Assembly: GCA_963693085.1 (NCBI GenBank)
Contig: OY856411.1
Location: forward strand, 1,348,976,050 to 1,349,040,049
DNA: 64,000 bases
Direction of reading: 5' to 3'
DNA from: Alisma plantago-aquatica
Lineage: Eukaryota > Streptophyta > Magnoliopsida > Alismatales > Alismataceae
Below, piece after piece: positions 35,230 through 46,620 of the stretch. The notes under the pieces are model-generated. The model saw only the letters and a list, made by a program, of their open reading frames with translations. It ran no database searches and was not told the DNA's origin. The translations under genes were made by a program, and so were the position numbers. How positions within the stretch are numbered: the first letter of the stretch is position 1; the number at the start of each line of letters is the position of its first letter.

Positions 35230-37760
35230 TATACTTGAATAAAGCAGGAGGAAGAGGTTTGGCAAGGATGTCTGCAACTTGATCACCTGTCCTAATGTGA
35301 GGATGATGATCTTCTTGGAAATGACCAGGTCCTGCGCAAAATGGCAGTCAACTTCAATGTGTTTTTTTTCTCGTGGGAAGTCTATATTATTAGTTATGTG
35401 TATAGCCACCTGGTTGTCACAATATAGAGTAGCTTGAGTTTGAAAAGGAATTCCAAGCTCAGTCAAGATGGATCAGACCCACTATAAATCATATCACGCA
35501 TGTGTCATAGCCTGATATTCTGCCTCGATATTGGAGCAAGCTACCACCACCTATTTTTACTCCTCCAAGAAATTGAGTGAGTGCCAATCATGACACAATA
35601 GCCAAAACTACACCGTCAGTTTTTAGAATCACCAGCCCAATTTGTATCTACATATCCAGAGATAGAGAAAACCTTGAACTTAGGACATTTGTAGATCAAT
35701 CCTCATCCAGTAGCACTCTTGAGATAGTGAAGAATGTGTTTAACACTGCACCAATCAGACTAGAGTGATGCACTCATGTGTTGGATGACTACCCCAACAA
35801 TATAGGTAATATTTGGTCAAGTAATAAACAAGTAAATCAACTTCCCGACTATACTATGATACTTCTCTAAATTAGCAAAGAGTTCTCCTTCATTCATAAG
35901 CTTCGAATGATACTCCATCGGGGTAGAGACTGGTTTGGTTTTTGCCATGTTGGCCTCTTGAAGTAGGCTCAATACATAGCATCATTCTGACAGGCTGATC
36001 CCCAGGCTGCGCAAATGACTTTGATCTTGTGGAAGTGTCACAGGGTACCCAAGTCTTTTTGTATGGAAATGTGCATGTCGAGAATGCTTGAGCTGGGATA
36101 TCCCCATAATATCAATATCAATGATGATTATGTCATCAACATAGACATAAATAAGAACATGACCTTTTGAGGGCTTAGAGAAGAATAAGGAGTGGTCTAT
36201 GACTAATTTCCAAAAGTTAAACTATGTAAGGACATCACTTAACCTATTTAGATAGGCTCCTAGAGATTACTTGAGGTTGTAGAGAGATTGTTAGAGATGA
36301 CACACTTTGTGAAAATACACCCCCTCAGTAACAAATCAGGCAGTCGTTGCATGTATACTTCCTCCATGAGATCTCTATGAAGAAAAGCATTCTTGATGGT
36401 GATTTAATAAAGAGGCTAGTTAGGGTGAGCTGTAAGGGAGATAAAGATGCAGACAAAGGCAATCATTGTCACTAGATATAATGTCTCAAAGTAGTCCACA
36501 TCAAAGGTTTGGGTGAATCCTTTGGCAACCAGATGTGCCTTGAGTTGGTCAAGAGCCATCCAACTTATGCTTTATAGATAAAACCCATCAACAACCTATG
36601 ATATTTTTGCATGCTTGTGTGGTCACAAAATTCCATGTCTTGTTGTCGTGAAGAGACCACATTTCTTCCATCATGACAACTTTCCATCCAAGATGACACA
36701 AAACATCTCTTGGACACTTCGGAACATATGTTGTGTCTAGGGAAGTATCAAAGGATGAGGCAGAGGAAACAAGCCGTGCTAGACAACAAGTGTGTGAAAT
36801 GGGATGCTTGATAGTGCCAGAGTGTATACCTTTGTGTAGTGCCAGTAATAGATTGGGTTGATCTAGAATTGATGATGAATATGCAGATGCAGCCGGTGAC
36901 TTATCTTCCACGTGTCAATTTGGTGTTGTTTATGGTGGAGGTGGTGGTGTTGAAGGGATGAATGAATCTATAAAAAGACCATATTATCAATATAATCTAT
37001 GGGGGTGAGGATAATAAAAAGAACACTTCATCCTCATGAAAGGTGACATTCATAGAGACATAGATTCTTCAAGAGCTAGATCTCAAGACATTTGTATCCT
37101 TTTTGAGAAAAAAGATAATCGAGAAATATTGTTCAAATAGCTCAGGGGGAATATTGTTGGCCTTGGGAGAAAAATTATGAACGAAGGACACAAACAAAAA
37201 CCCAAGGCAGTAGAGGGAATGGTGTTCATTAAGGGTAAATAATAGAAAAAGGATCGTGTTTTCGAAAGGTTGGTGATTGACAAGAAAACAAGTGGTGAGG
37301 ACCGCATCAGACCAAAAAAGCTTAGGCGAGTTGCAATGAATGAGAAGAGAGCGTGTAATGTCAAGCAAATGATGATTTTTATGCTAAAATTTTCATTTTT
37401 ACTGTGTAGAGTATGCACATGAGCATTGATGAATCATCCCTATGGCATGGCAAAATGAGACGAAAACCTTTTGGGTACATTTGAGGGAGTTTTCGGTTTG
37501 AAGAATCTTAATAGATGCAAAAAATGAACTACTTGTGAAACTCACAAATTAATGTAAATACCTCATCATGAGTTTGAAGTGAGTAAATCCATGTCATTAT
37601 AGAAAAATAATCAATAAATGTAAGGAAATATATATAGCCATTGTACCTAGTAGTCTTGAATGGATCACACACATTAATATGAACTAAGTCAAACACACAA
37701 CATGATTGTTTACAAATACAGGTTGGGAAGGGCACGCGAGGGTGTCTGCCTAGCTAACAA
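35230..37760 (-). pseudogene. Copia integrase, reverse transcriptase and RNase H
   Basis: Reading leftwards: integrase start with CCVFDLVHINVCDPF and YFLTFIDYFSIMTWIYSL (37529-37735), integrase C-terminal part HCNSPKLFWSDAVLTTCFLVN (37069-37368), reverse transcriptase entry HLGWKVVMMEEMWSLHDNKTW (36588-36911), the catalytic box YVYVDDIIII at about 36125-36165, and RNase H end LYCDNQVAIHITNN...KKHIEVDCHF (35340-35466). Stops and frameshifts occur throughout, so no functional enzyme is expected. Confidence 0.87.
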
Positions 37761-38133
37761 ACATTATAAGGAATGGAAGAACATGAAGATAAATAATTAT
37801 CTAATATTTTAAGCTTGTATAAAGGTGAATGGCCATGAAATAGATGCAGATGAAGTGGATTGGAGGCGAGAAGGGATTTTGGTAGGCTGGAGGGTGGAGA
37901 AGAGAAGTAGTGGAGATCACCAGAGCATACTTCCTACACAATCATTGTCAAATTACTCCAACCGTGTAAAATAAAACTAGATGGATCAAAAGCTACATGA
38001 CATTTGAGACAATCAACAATTTTTGCTACATACATTAAATTTTATGGAAGGTTTGGAACAAAGTGGACAACAATTAACTTGATTTTAGAAGAGATGGAAA
38101 CAATGCCACATCAAACTACTTGTTTAACCAGCC

Positions 38134-38138
38134 ATTTG
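38134..38138. repeat. Target-site duplication ATTTG, left copy
   Basis: ATTTG directly precedes the long-LTR element and is repeated at 56639-56643 directly after it. Confidence 0.9.
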
Positions 38139-40336
38139 TGTAACAACCCAAATTTTCAAGGGTAATTTAAGCCTAAAAATGTAGTATTCTTTATTAAAGT
38201 TTATTTGAGGGGCTTAATGCAAGGAGGTCAAAAATAGTGTTACTTTTAAAATAACAAGGCAAGGAAAAAATAAAAAGGGACTTAATAAAACCTTTTCCTT
38301 TTATAATGTATTGCAAATATTTGGACAATAATAATAATTGATTTTTTCCTTTCTTTTCTATTAAGGAACTTTAAAAGAGGTGAAAGAGAAAGTTAAGAGG
38401 CAAGAAATTCAAAAATGAGAATTAGATGACTTGAACAAGAAGTATCTTTTCTTTTGATAACTTTTAAGATAATAAAATCATTAATATCCTTCTTTCTCTC
38501 TCATCCTCTTTGAACTACAAAAAGAGCAATGGACCGCCCCATGCACTAATTTTGAATTTAGGGGATAAAGTTATTCTCTTGGGCAAACAACAAATGACTT
38601 TCCCCTTTTCTTTTATATACATATGAAGGAAGTAGCAATATCTTTTATTTTCTCTCTCCTCCAATAAAATTTCTCAAAAAGGAAATAAAGAAGTGTGATA
38701 TGACTTTTGAGGGGATGATTATGGTTTATCTGGAAAATTGGCCCAAGGGATCATAAAGGAAGTATATTCCTAATTATCTAACCTATTAATGTATTGGAAG
38801 TAAGTTGAATGACAAAAATTGAAAGTGTGGATGATTATGTTAAAAACATATATCTAATTGGTTGGGAATAGTCTAGAGTATATTTTTAGCCTATGGTCCA
38901 AATTTGGATTCATTTGGACTTTGTTTGACCCTCCAAATTAACTGGGAAAGTTTGACATATAGTTTGATTAAGAATAAATCACAAATTCATTTAATGTACT
39001 TATTTTAAACATAGGATTTAGTAAATTTCTTCTATCACACACCCCTTCTCCACTCATCTTCATCTCAAGAAATCACCACAACACCTTAGCCCATTCGCCT
39101 CCTCGTGTCCAATTGAACCTTGTGTAACCATCGCCAACAACCCCTTGTTGCTTTCCACAAGCCTGATTGCCGTGAGCATCCCTTGAGCACCCCACCCTAC
39201 AACCCGTCCTCTGAACCACGCTAACGTTCACCGCCATGCCACTTTAGAGACCCACCAACCATAGAATCGGTATTGTTGGCTTCGTATTGCCTCAAGGACC
39301 ATTTTATTACTTGTAACGAGTTTGCGATAGTCTTTGGTTGTGGATTTAAAATTGCCTATTTTACTATCTCCTTTGTCTTCTCGACATATTTTAGAACCAA
39401 GAAGGTCCTTATACACTCGTAATTGTGGCTTTGGTTCCTTCAATGTCTTGCAATTTAAGCCAGACTCTAGTTTGTCCCTTTCGGCCTCATCATCACCTCC
39501 CTGCCTCCCAACTGAAGTCGGTCATAGCCATGGCAGTAGCATGGGTCATGGTTCTCCAATGCACCTTTGAGCTTGACCTTTGGCTCATTGGGTTCATCTG
39601 GGCATGGAGAAACCTTCAATGAATGCTATTGTTAAAGTTAATTGCCTCTTCACAGATTGACCAAAGTTTGCACCTTTTGATTCCACACCTCATTCCATGA
39701 CACAAAGGGGAAGAAGCTAGGTCATTGAATGACTATGGTTCCCTTGTGATTTTAATCAGACAATTGATCTTACAAGGCCAACTAGGAAATTTTGTGCACA
39801 CTTTTGATGAATTAGCCATGAGACAAATATAAGTCTCAATGAACGATTTGCCCCCACATGTTTAATTTGTATGTCACTCACACCTTGGTTGTTTCAGGCT
39901 TTTCACATTTTATTTACATCAACTTTAATACAAATTTAAATTATTGTCATGATATAGTTCTCCTGACTTTTATTGGTCCACTTTGCAAAATGCATAACTT
40001 TTGCATATGACCTCAAAAAATGATGGGAAAACATTCGTTGGAAAGCTTTTTTTATTATCTATCAATCTAGCCTATTTTCAAATGTTGTTTTATACAGTCA
40101 TTTACTTCTATAACTCAAAGACCAAGATTAGGGATTTGATGATTATGAACCCATGAACATATAATTATTTTAATCAAATTGCAAGTGATTAAAGGCTCAA
40201 TCAAGTTAGAGGACTTGACCTTTAGGTGGTTTACTCTAGGTAAGCAGGGCATGCATATTTGTCACAAGTAAACTTTGGTTTAATGCATGTTTATTTTCTA
40301 GTTATGCATTTTATTATTGTTAGAGAGTCTATATTA

Positions 40337-40382
40337 CGTAGCTGAAGCGTGGTGGGCCCATAACCCACAGGTCCCAGGTTCA
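40337..40382 (+). pseudogene. Initiator tRNA-Met fragment (CAT anticodon)
   Basis: A 35-base block (40344-40378) appears identical to the D-stem, anticodon stem-loop and variable region of plant initiator tRNA-Met, including GGGCCCATAACCC with anticodon CAT. Upstream CGTAGCTGAAG matches the A-box side with two changes. The T arm diverges after CCAGGTTC and the acceptor stem is absent on both sides. It is not a working tRNA gene. It lies exactly at the junction between the 19-bp LTR stub and the internal region. Confidence 0.78.
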
Positions 40383-42582
40383 CTCCTAAGTGAAACCTAC
40401 CTACCGCCCCTCTTCCCTCTACCCTTTCCAGCATGCATGCAGCCCTAGTTGTCGTTGCTCGTCTTTTCCAGAGAGCTACCGAGGGGGAGAACCCCCACCT
40501 AGGGGTGGTCGTCATCGTTGCCATGGCTTAGGCCAGTTGCCCGCCAGGCAAATCCCAGCCTCCATGGCTTCTCCTCCTTAAAATCCAAACCTTACTTCCA
40601 GTGATCTCCTTTCCGGCCATCACATATCCACTGCCATCGCTGCATCATTACCCATTGCCTTCCACCTCTGCCGCCAGTATACCATGAACATCAGCAATGT
40701 TGTTATATTCCCAGTGCCTCCAATCGGCATTCGTCCAGTAGCAATCCTATCGTCGGCCAACAGCCATAACCGTCAGCCTCCAAGCAGCCATCTTCGTGCC
40801 TTCACCACCTATCGACGTCACTATCACCATCTAGCAGCAGCATCATAAGCGCCGCCAACCATAGAAGCAACAGTCATCATCACCATCAAGCAGCAATCAG
40901 CCACCGCCAACCTACTGCCTGCCATCCAGAAAGATCTCAGTACTACCAACATCAACTCAGTAGTACCAAGTTCTGCACAGGCCATCTCCTGACGTCCTCA
41001 ACATCAGCCTTCATCGTTGCTCATGGAGAGGTTCTTCCCTTGGCTCTGCATGCATCCTCTTGGCATGCAATATCTCTAGAGCCGTGTAGGAGACCCTTTG
41101 TCATCTCCTCCGTTACGACCAAGTGCTACATCAACTGAGTGACATAATCTGGCCATTTTTTTGCTACATCCCATAAGCTACTGCTCTTCATCACCTTCCT
41201 GATTATCTCTATTATCTTCATTCCACCATCACCTCCCATCTATGTCTACTCCCAGTTATTAATTCCCCCATATTCCTAATGCCTATTTGGATCCTTAATC
41301 AGTCATATCTTTGCTAATCAGATCCAAGTTTTAGCCTAATCGGATTTTGGGTCAGGATTAGATCCATTTAATTTTCTACTCATATCTTAAATTGACTCAT
41401 TTAGCATATTCTCTCTGGTTATTAGTTTCATTCTCTACATATTACACATCTCCATATACACAAAAATTCTCTTAAATATGTCGATTACTTTCCCACCCAC
41501 CCATATCATGTGTGTATCCCTTTCTATAGTGCAGGGAAGAGGGGTCATATATCCATTTCTCCACACCAAACACTCACCCTCATCGTATTTGGTGTGTGGG
41601 GGATAGAGAGGAGAGGAAGAGATGATAAGAGAGAGAGAGTGTGAGAGAATATGTATGAGAGAGAGAGAGAGTATGAGAAGATATGATATATGTATTCATA
41701 CTATATATGTTCCAGGCTATTATCTTCATGGAGCTTCACATTGTTCAACACATACACTCTCTACTCTAGACAATAATGAAGGATCTTCATTCAACATCAA
41801 CATCAAGCTATCTGCGTTCGTATTGCATTATGTACGTCAGGTGTTGATGGTGTACTTCTTCAACTGCATTTACATGAGACAAATGGGTGCTTCTTCAGAT
41901 TTCAAAAGCTCATAAAGCCTGCCAAGTCTACATCTGCTAGGTTGATAGTTCATCCAGAGATATCTTCATCGAGTTGCTTCATCATGTCTTCTCCAAGCTA
42001 TATCTGTTCTTATGGCATCACCTTTTGCTAATCTTCTTGGGACTTTCCTTAATGGATGATATCTCCTTTCCCATCAAGCCCCCAAGGTTCATGCGTCAGA
42101 GCTATGGTACCTACATCGTATCACCAACATATCATTCGTTCATGTTCGTGCCACGTTATGCACATCTTCTCAGACAATTTGAAGATTCTTCTACTACTAC
42201 ATCAGCATTGGGCATCCACATTTGTGCCGCGTTAAGTACATAATCCAATGAAGATGACGTAGTGATGGTGTTGAGGATCATCTACTTCAAGTGGCGAATT
42301 ACTTTTGTAGTATCAGGTGCCATTCTTCAAATGTTCTTCATTCTAGATGCATTCCAAAGACCTTCTTTAAAGCTCGAGGATCTCCAGCCTACAGAATACA
42401 ATTTCAAAGAAGAGAGGCATTGTCAACACATGGTTCAGGGGGAGTATCAATTTTTGTATGGGGAGTGATATTTATCTTTTATCTTTTATCTTTTATTTAT
42501 AATTTCTTTTATAATTTTATCAAGTCTTGTAACCTCCAAGCTTTGGACATGTGTTTCACCCATGCTCCAGCTTAAGGGGGAG

Positions 42583-42764
42583 TGTTAGAGAGTCTATATT
42601 AGCCTATTTAGTTAATGGTTAATTATATAGTGGGTTTTTATATTTCAACCCATTTAGATTACTCACGTCCTAAGTCTTAGGGTGTCTCCCTTCTCCTATA
42701 TAAAGGAGAGGGCATCCAGTCTTGTATTACTCCCGTTGCATTCAATCTAATCTTATTCTTCATA
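42583..42764 (+). repeat. 3' LTR of the 2.4-kb element
   Basis: Begins TGTTAGAGAG, directly after the polypurine tract (42571-42582). It contains a CTCCTATATAAAGGAG promoter-like core. The last bases before the ATTAT duplication read TTCTTCATA, so the exact end is uncertain by two bases. Confidence 0.75.
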
Positions 42765-43670
42765 ATTATGTTTCATAAAATCATGAATGCCTTTAGGATA
42801 ACATCGCGCATACATATCACTATGTGGTTGTTTTCTTATGCATAGTCTATGGTAGAATCGTGATTATGATTATGAATAAGATTAATGAATCATGCTCAAA
42901 GGGGAAACCCTATTATGGTTTATGAGGAAGAAATCCCATTAAGACATTAAGAGGGAGAAATCCCATTATGATTGAAGGGGAGAAATACCATAATGTTAAA
43001 ATTTAAAGATCATCTTAATGTTAATGTTAAGATAATTGGAATTGAATCAATTTTTATATGCTTCTCAAATCATGGACCTCAAGAGGTGGTCAAGGGCTTT
43101 CCTAGCATCAAGAGCTTTCCTAGAAATCATGTGCTCTTAAGTGGGTGTCATAGAGACATGCATATATTTACTATTCAATTCTTCATATGATTAATGACTC
43201 ATGAATGCCTAAGATAATCCATGTTCAAGTTTATGTCAAATTATTTCGTGTTATGTTAAATTATTATTTTCTATTTTATAAAGTGCCAAATATTTCTTAT
43301 TGATGTGATGTTTGTTTTGCATGGATGGGGATGTGATGCCCGCATGATTTGGAGAAAGTGAAGGATAAAAAGGACAACTAGGACTAGGAGAACTTCAAGC
43401 TTAGCCCGGTGGGGTGCAATTTACCAAGTCAATCCAAACTTTAAGATACCTTTTATATATGGTTAGTCATGTTATCCAAGTAGATTAGATTTCATATGAT
43501 GAACCAATTGTAGTTTTATTTTACCCAAGAACTATGTATGAATCAGATTTCATTCAATGTAAAGTGTTTCATTTATTCAAATTGAAAATATGAACATATC
43601 GTGACACCCCCTTGAGTAAGAATTCTTCCCCTCAGTGATATTTATATATTTTGAAAAGTGGGGTGTTACA

Positions 43671-44420
43671 TTATGGTGTCAGGGCAATTCGATAAATGTC
43701 CACTAAGAAAATATGATTCTCATAGTCACCCTAGAATGGAGATGTAAAATTAGGGTGTATGAATGGAACCCCAAGGAAACATATTGTGACCTAGAATGAC
43801 TAGAATTTTCACCCTATAAGAGATAGAGATGACAAGACATATGTTTGTCTAGTTTAAATCTCAATTATCAACCTAACCCTAGCTAATGATATACCCTCTC
43901 CATTCTCAATGGTCATGGTCATACAATTGAGAATTAAGAGGGATGTCATAAGCATTATATGCATGTCTTCTTTCTTACTAGTCCATGTGGTATGGAACAT
44001 GTGTATTAGTAGGTTAGTGAGAGATAGCATGTCAAGATCCCACATCTCTGGCTATGTGCCCGATCACCACATATTATGAATGTAGGAGTTACCTAAAGGA
44101 CCTAAGATTAGATAGTCATCTACACCTAGTGTTAGAAAGTCATGAAAAGGTTGGGTCGATGCCCTAACTATAGCTATGAGTTGGTTTATTAAACCCTAGG
44201 TATAAGTTGAGAAGATGAGGAGTAAAGTAATAGTTTATTCAAGCCCACATAGATATTTATGAAATTTAAATGTCATATGTTACATAACTCTTTTCATGCA
44301 AAATTTTGGACATAAATGGACCTTGATATGTTAATTGTCAATAGACGTAGAGGTAAGCCTGAGGTAGGTAGTAGCTTAAAGAAAATTTTGAAAACAAAAT
44401 TTATTTAAGGTGGGTAGAAT
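43671..44420 (+). other. Internal region of the long-LTR element
   Basis: 750 bp between the LTRs. The primer binding site TGGTGTCAGGGC (43674-43685) differs from the tRNA-Met complement TGGTATCAGAGC at two bases. The right end AAGGTGGGTAGAAT serves as the polypurine tract. No open frame over about 65 codons and no retroelement motif. Confidence 0.8.
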
Positions 44421-45190
44421 TGTAACATCCCAAATTTTCAAGGCTAATTTAAGCCTTAAAATGTAGTTTTCTTTAATAAAGTTTATTTGAGGGGCTTAAT
44501 GCAAGGAGGTCAAAAATAGTGTTACTTTTAAAATAACAAGCCAGGGAGAAAATAAGAAGGGACTCAATAACACCTTTCCTTTAGTAATGTATTGAAAATA
44601 TATGGATAATAATAATAATAATAATAATTGATTTTTCCCTTTCTTTTCTATCAAGGAAGTTTAAAAGAGATGAAAGATAAATTCAAAAATGAGAATTTGA
44701 TGAATTGAACAAGAAGAATCTTTTCTTTTGATAATTTTTAAGATAAAAAAATCATTATTATACTTATTTCTCTCTCATCCTATTTGGATTATAAAAAGTG
44801 TAATGGACTTCCCCATGCACTAATTTTGAATTCATGAGATAAAGTCATTCTCTTGGGCAAACAACAAATGACTTTCCCCTTTTCTTTTATATACATATGA
44901 AGGAAGTAGCAATATCTTTTATTTTCTCTCTCCTCATAGAAAATTGCTCAAATAGGAATAAAGAGGTGTGATATGACTTTCGAGGGGATGATTATGGTTA
45001 TCTCAAAAAATTGTCCCAAGGGATCACAAAGGAAGTATTCTCTTGATTATCTAACCTATTAATGTATTGAAATTAAGTTGAATGAGCAAGCGGTCTGTGC
45101 CGCATAGGGTTTGTGTCGCCTCTAGGCGATCCTGAGGTAAGCTCCTCCCAACCCCCCGGAGGGGGGTCTCCCTCCTCTCCCACCGTCACC

Positions 45191-46609
45191 ATGGCCGCGG
45201 CGGAGACTCCTGGTGATGGGGTCCCTGATGCGACCGTGCGCTCCATCCCCAGATGGGCCTGGAACCAGGTCTTGGCCGGCGACAGCCTCGATTCCGAGAA
45301 ACACTCCTTCAGCCCACCTATGAAGATTGATGGAAAGAGATTCATAACTATTGATGAGCCGACATATGAAGCCATGGAAAGGTGTTGGGAGCACACAACG
45401 ATTATGTACGTGATGGGTAGAAGACCTTACTACCATCATCTTCTTGCTTGGATTTGTAGGGTTTGGAAACCTAAAGGAGGTTTCAACCTATTCTCCAAAC
45501 CAAACAAATTCTTCCTTCTCCGCTTCAACTCGGCTAAAGACAAGAAGAACATCATTAAAGGTGGCCCGAGATGGTTTGATAGCCGTTTGGTGGTCGTCAA
45601 GGACTACAAGATGGGGGCCGACCTGTAGGAGGATTTCTTCAGCACCATACCAGTTTGGATTAACATACCAAGTATGGGACGCAACCGGTCCCCTAGGGCT
45701 ATTGGGATCGTGGCCAGCGGAGTAGGGAAGCTTCTCAGGATTGATTTTAAATCGCTTGGTCAGGAATCACTGGGTGAGACACAAGCTCTGGTGGAGATTG
45801 ATGTTGTTGAAGATCCTCCGTTGGAGGTATGGGTTAACATGCCTAGGTGTGACCCTATACTGGTGAAGATTCAATATGAGCATGTTCCGAAGCGGTGTGT
45901 CACGTGCAAGGTATTTGGCCATGATGGGTCTGAGTGCCCGATCAATCTGATCATAGTAGTAGAGGCTCCTTCTCCTACAAACCAGGTCTAGAAGGTCATT
46001 GGGAAGAAGGGCAAAGCTGTAGTTGTAGATCCTACAACGAACGATCAAGGTGAGGTTCAGATCGTGAGCCCTAGTAGCATACTTTATGGCGGCGCTCCTT
46101 CCTCAGGTGATGCTCCTTCTTTGGGTGGCGCTTCCTCCTCGCGTTCTAGTAACAGTAGTGGCTCCAGTGCGGAGGCCCTAGATGCTGACGATTGAAGTGT
46201 TAACGATCGTGGACATGGTTGTAGTGCACAAGCTGTTGGTGGGACATTCCAATCTAGCGGCGACAACACTCCTAGCACTGATGGCATGGTTGGGTGTCAA
46301 GGCGGCAGTAATGTTGTTGGGGTGACTGTATCTCTGGTTAATGTTGTATCTACAGGTACTACTACGACAGTTGTAGCGACGTTGCGTCGCGAAGCAGATG
46401 AAAGTGATGGTACGGATGTTGTTGTTAATGGTGGGTTGGTTTCTACACTTGACTCTATGATGGATGCTTGCACTACTGGTTCGGGGGAGACTGATGATCC
46501 AGTAGTTAGACGTTCCACCAGTGCTTCCTCTTCTTCATTGTCTAAGGCTTCAAGAGCGTCCAAAGGTGATGGGTCTCGTAAGACCCGCTCGGCAGCCAGA
46601 GGTCATTAA
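45191..46609 (+). pseudogene. LINE ORF1 (DUF4283 and zinc knuckle)
   Basis: ATG at 45191 starts MAAAETPGDGVPDATV. Residues about 35-150 form a DUF4283-type region (LLAWICRVWKPKGGFNLFSK, FFLLRFNSAKDKKNI), followed by a CCHC zinc knuckle CVTCKVFGHDGSEC near residue 237 and a Ser/Gly/Thr-rich tail. ORF1 proteins of plant L1 elements bind RNA and act as chaperones. Three in-frame stops (TAG 45626, TAG 45989, TGA 46192) break a frame that otherwise runs 473 codons without a shift. The first two lie where CAG would fit, consistent with C-to-T changes. Confidence 0.85.
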
Positions 46610-46620
46610 AGACCTTTCTC

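Larger units (their letters stand above)
40318..42764 (+). mobile_element. Non-coding copia-like LTR element
   Basis: A 2447-bp insertion in the 5' LTR flanked by ATTAT (40313-40317 and 42765-42769). The 3' LTR (42583-42764, about 182 bp) begins TGTTAGAGAGTCTATATTA, is preceded by the polypurine tract TTAAGGGGGAG and holds a TATA box CCTATATAAAGG. The 5' LTR is reduced to the first 19 bp (40318-40336), joined directly to an initiator tRNA-Met-like piece. The internal 2.2 kb shows no retroelement protein; it has Pro/His/Ser-rich broken frames at 40690-41300 and GA-repeats at 41620-41690. Because U5 and the primer site are lost, the copy looks immobile. Confidence 0.8.
38139..43670 (+). repeat. 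5' LTR of the long-LTR element
   Basis: Aligns with 44421-56638 from end to end except for insertions. It contains a 2.4-kb LTR element at 40318-42764. Relative to the other LTR it lacks about 390 bp at a point near 39053, where the other has 50263-50477 plus 54371 to about 54550. No gene was recognised; open frames such as 39334-39570 and its counterpart at 54768-55079 are LTR sequence. Confidence 0.88.

Noticed and set aside
40337..40382. Functional tRNA-Met gene
   Set aside because: The acceptor stem and most of the T arm are missing, so only an internal fragment is present.
45073..45439. Minus-strand frames opposite LINE ORF1
   Set aside because: They are shadows of the GC-rich ORF1 start, which has clear DUF4283 and zinc-knuckle content on the plus strand.
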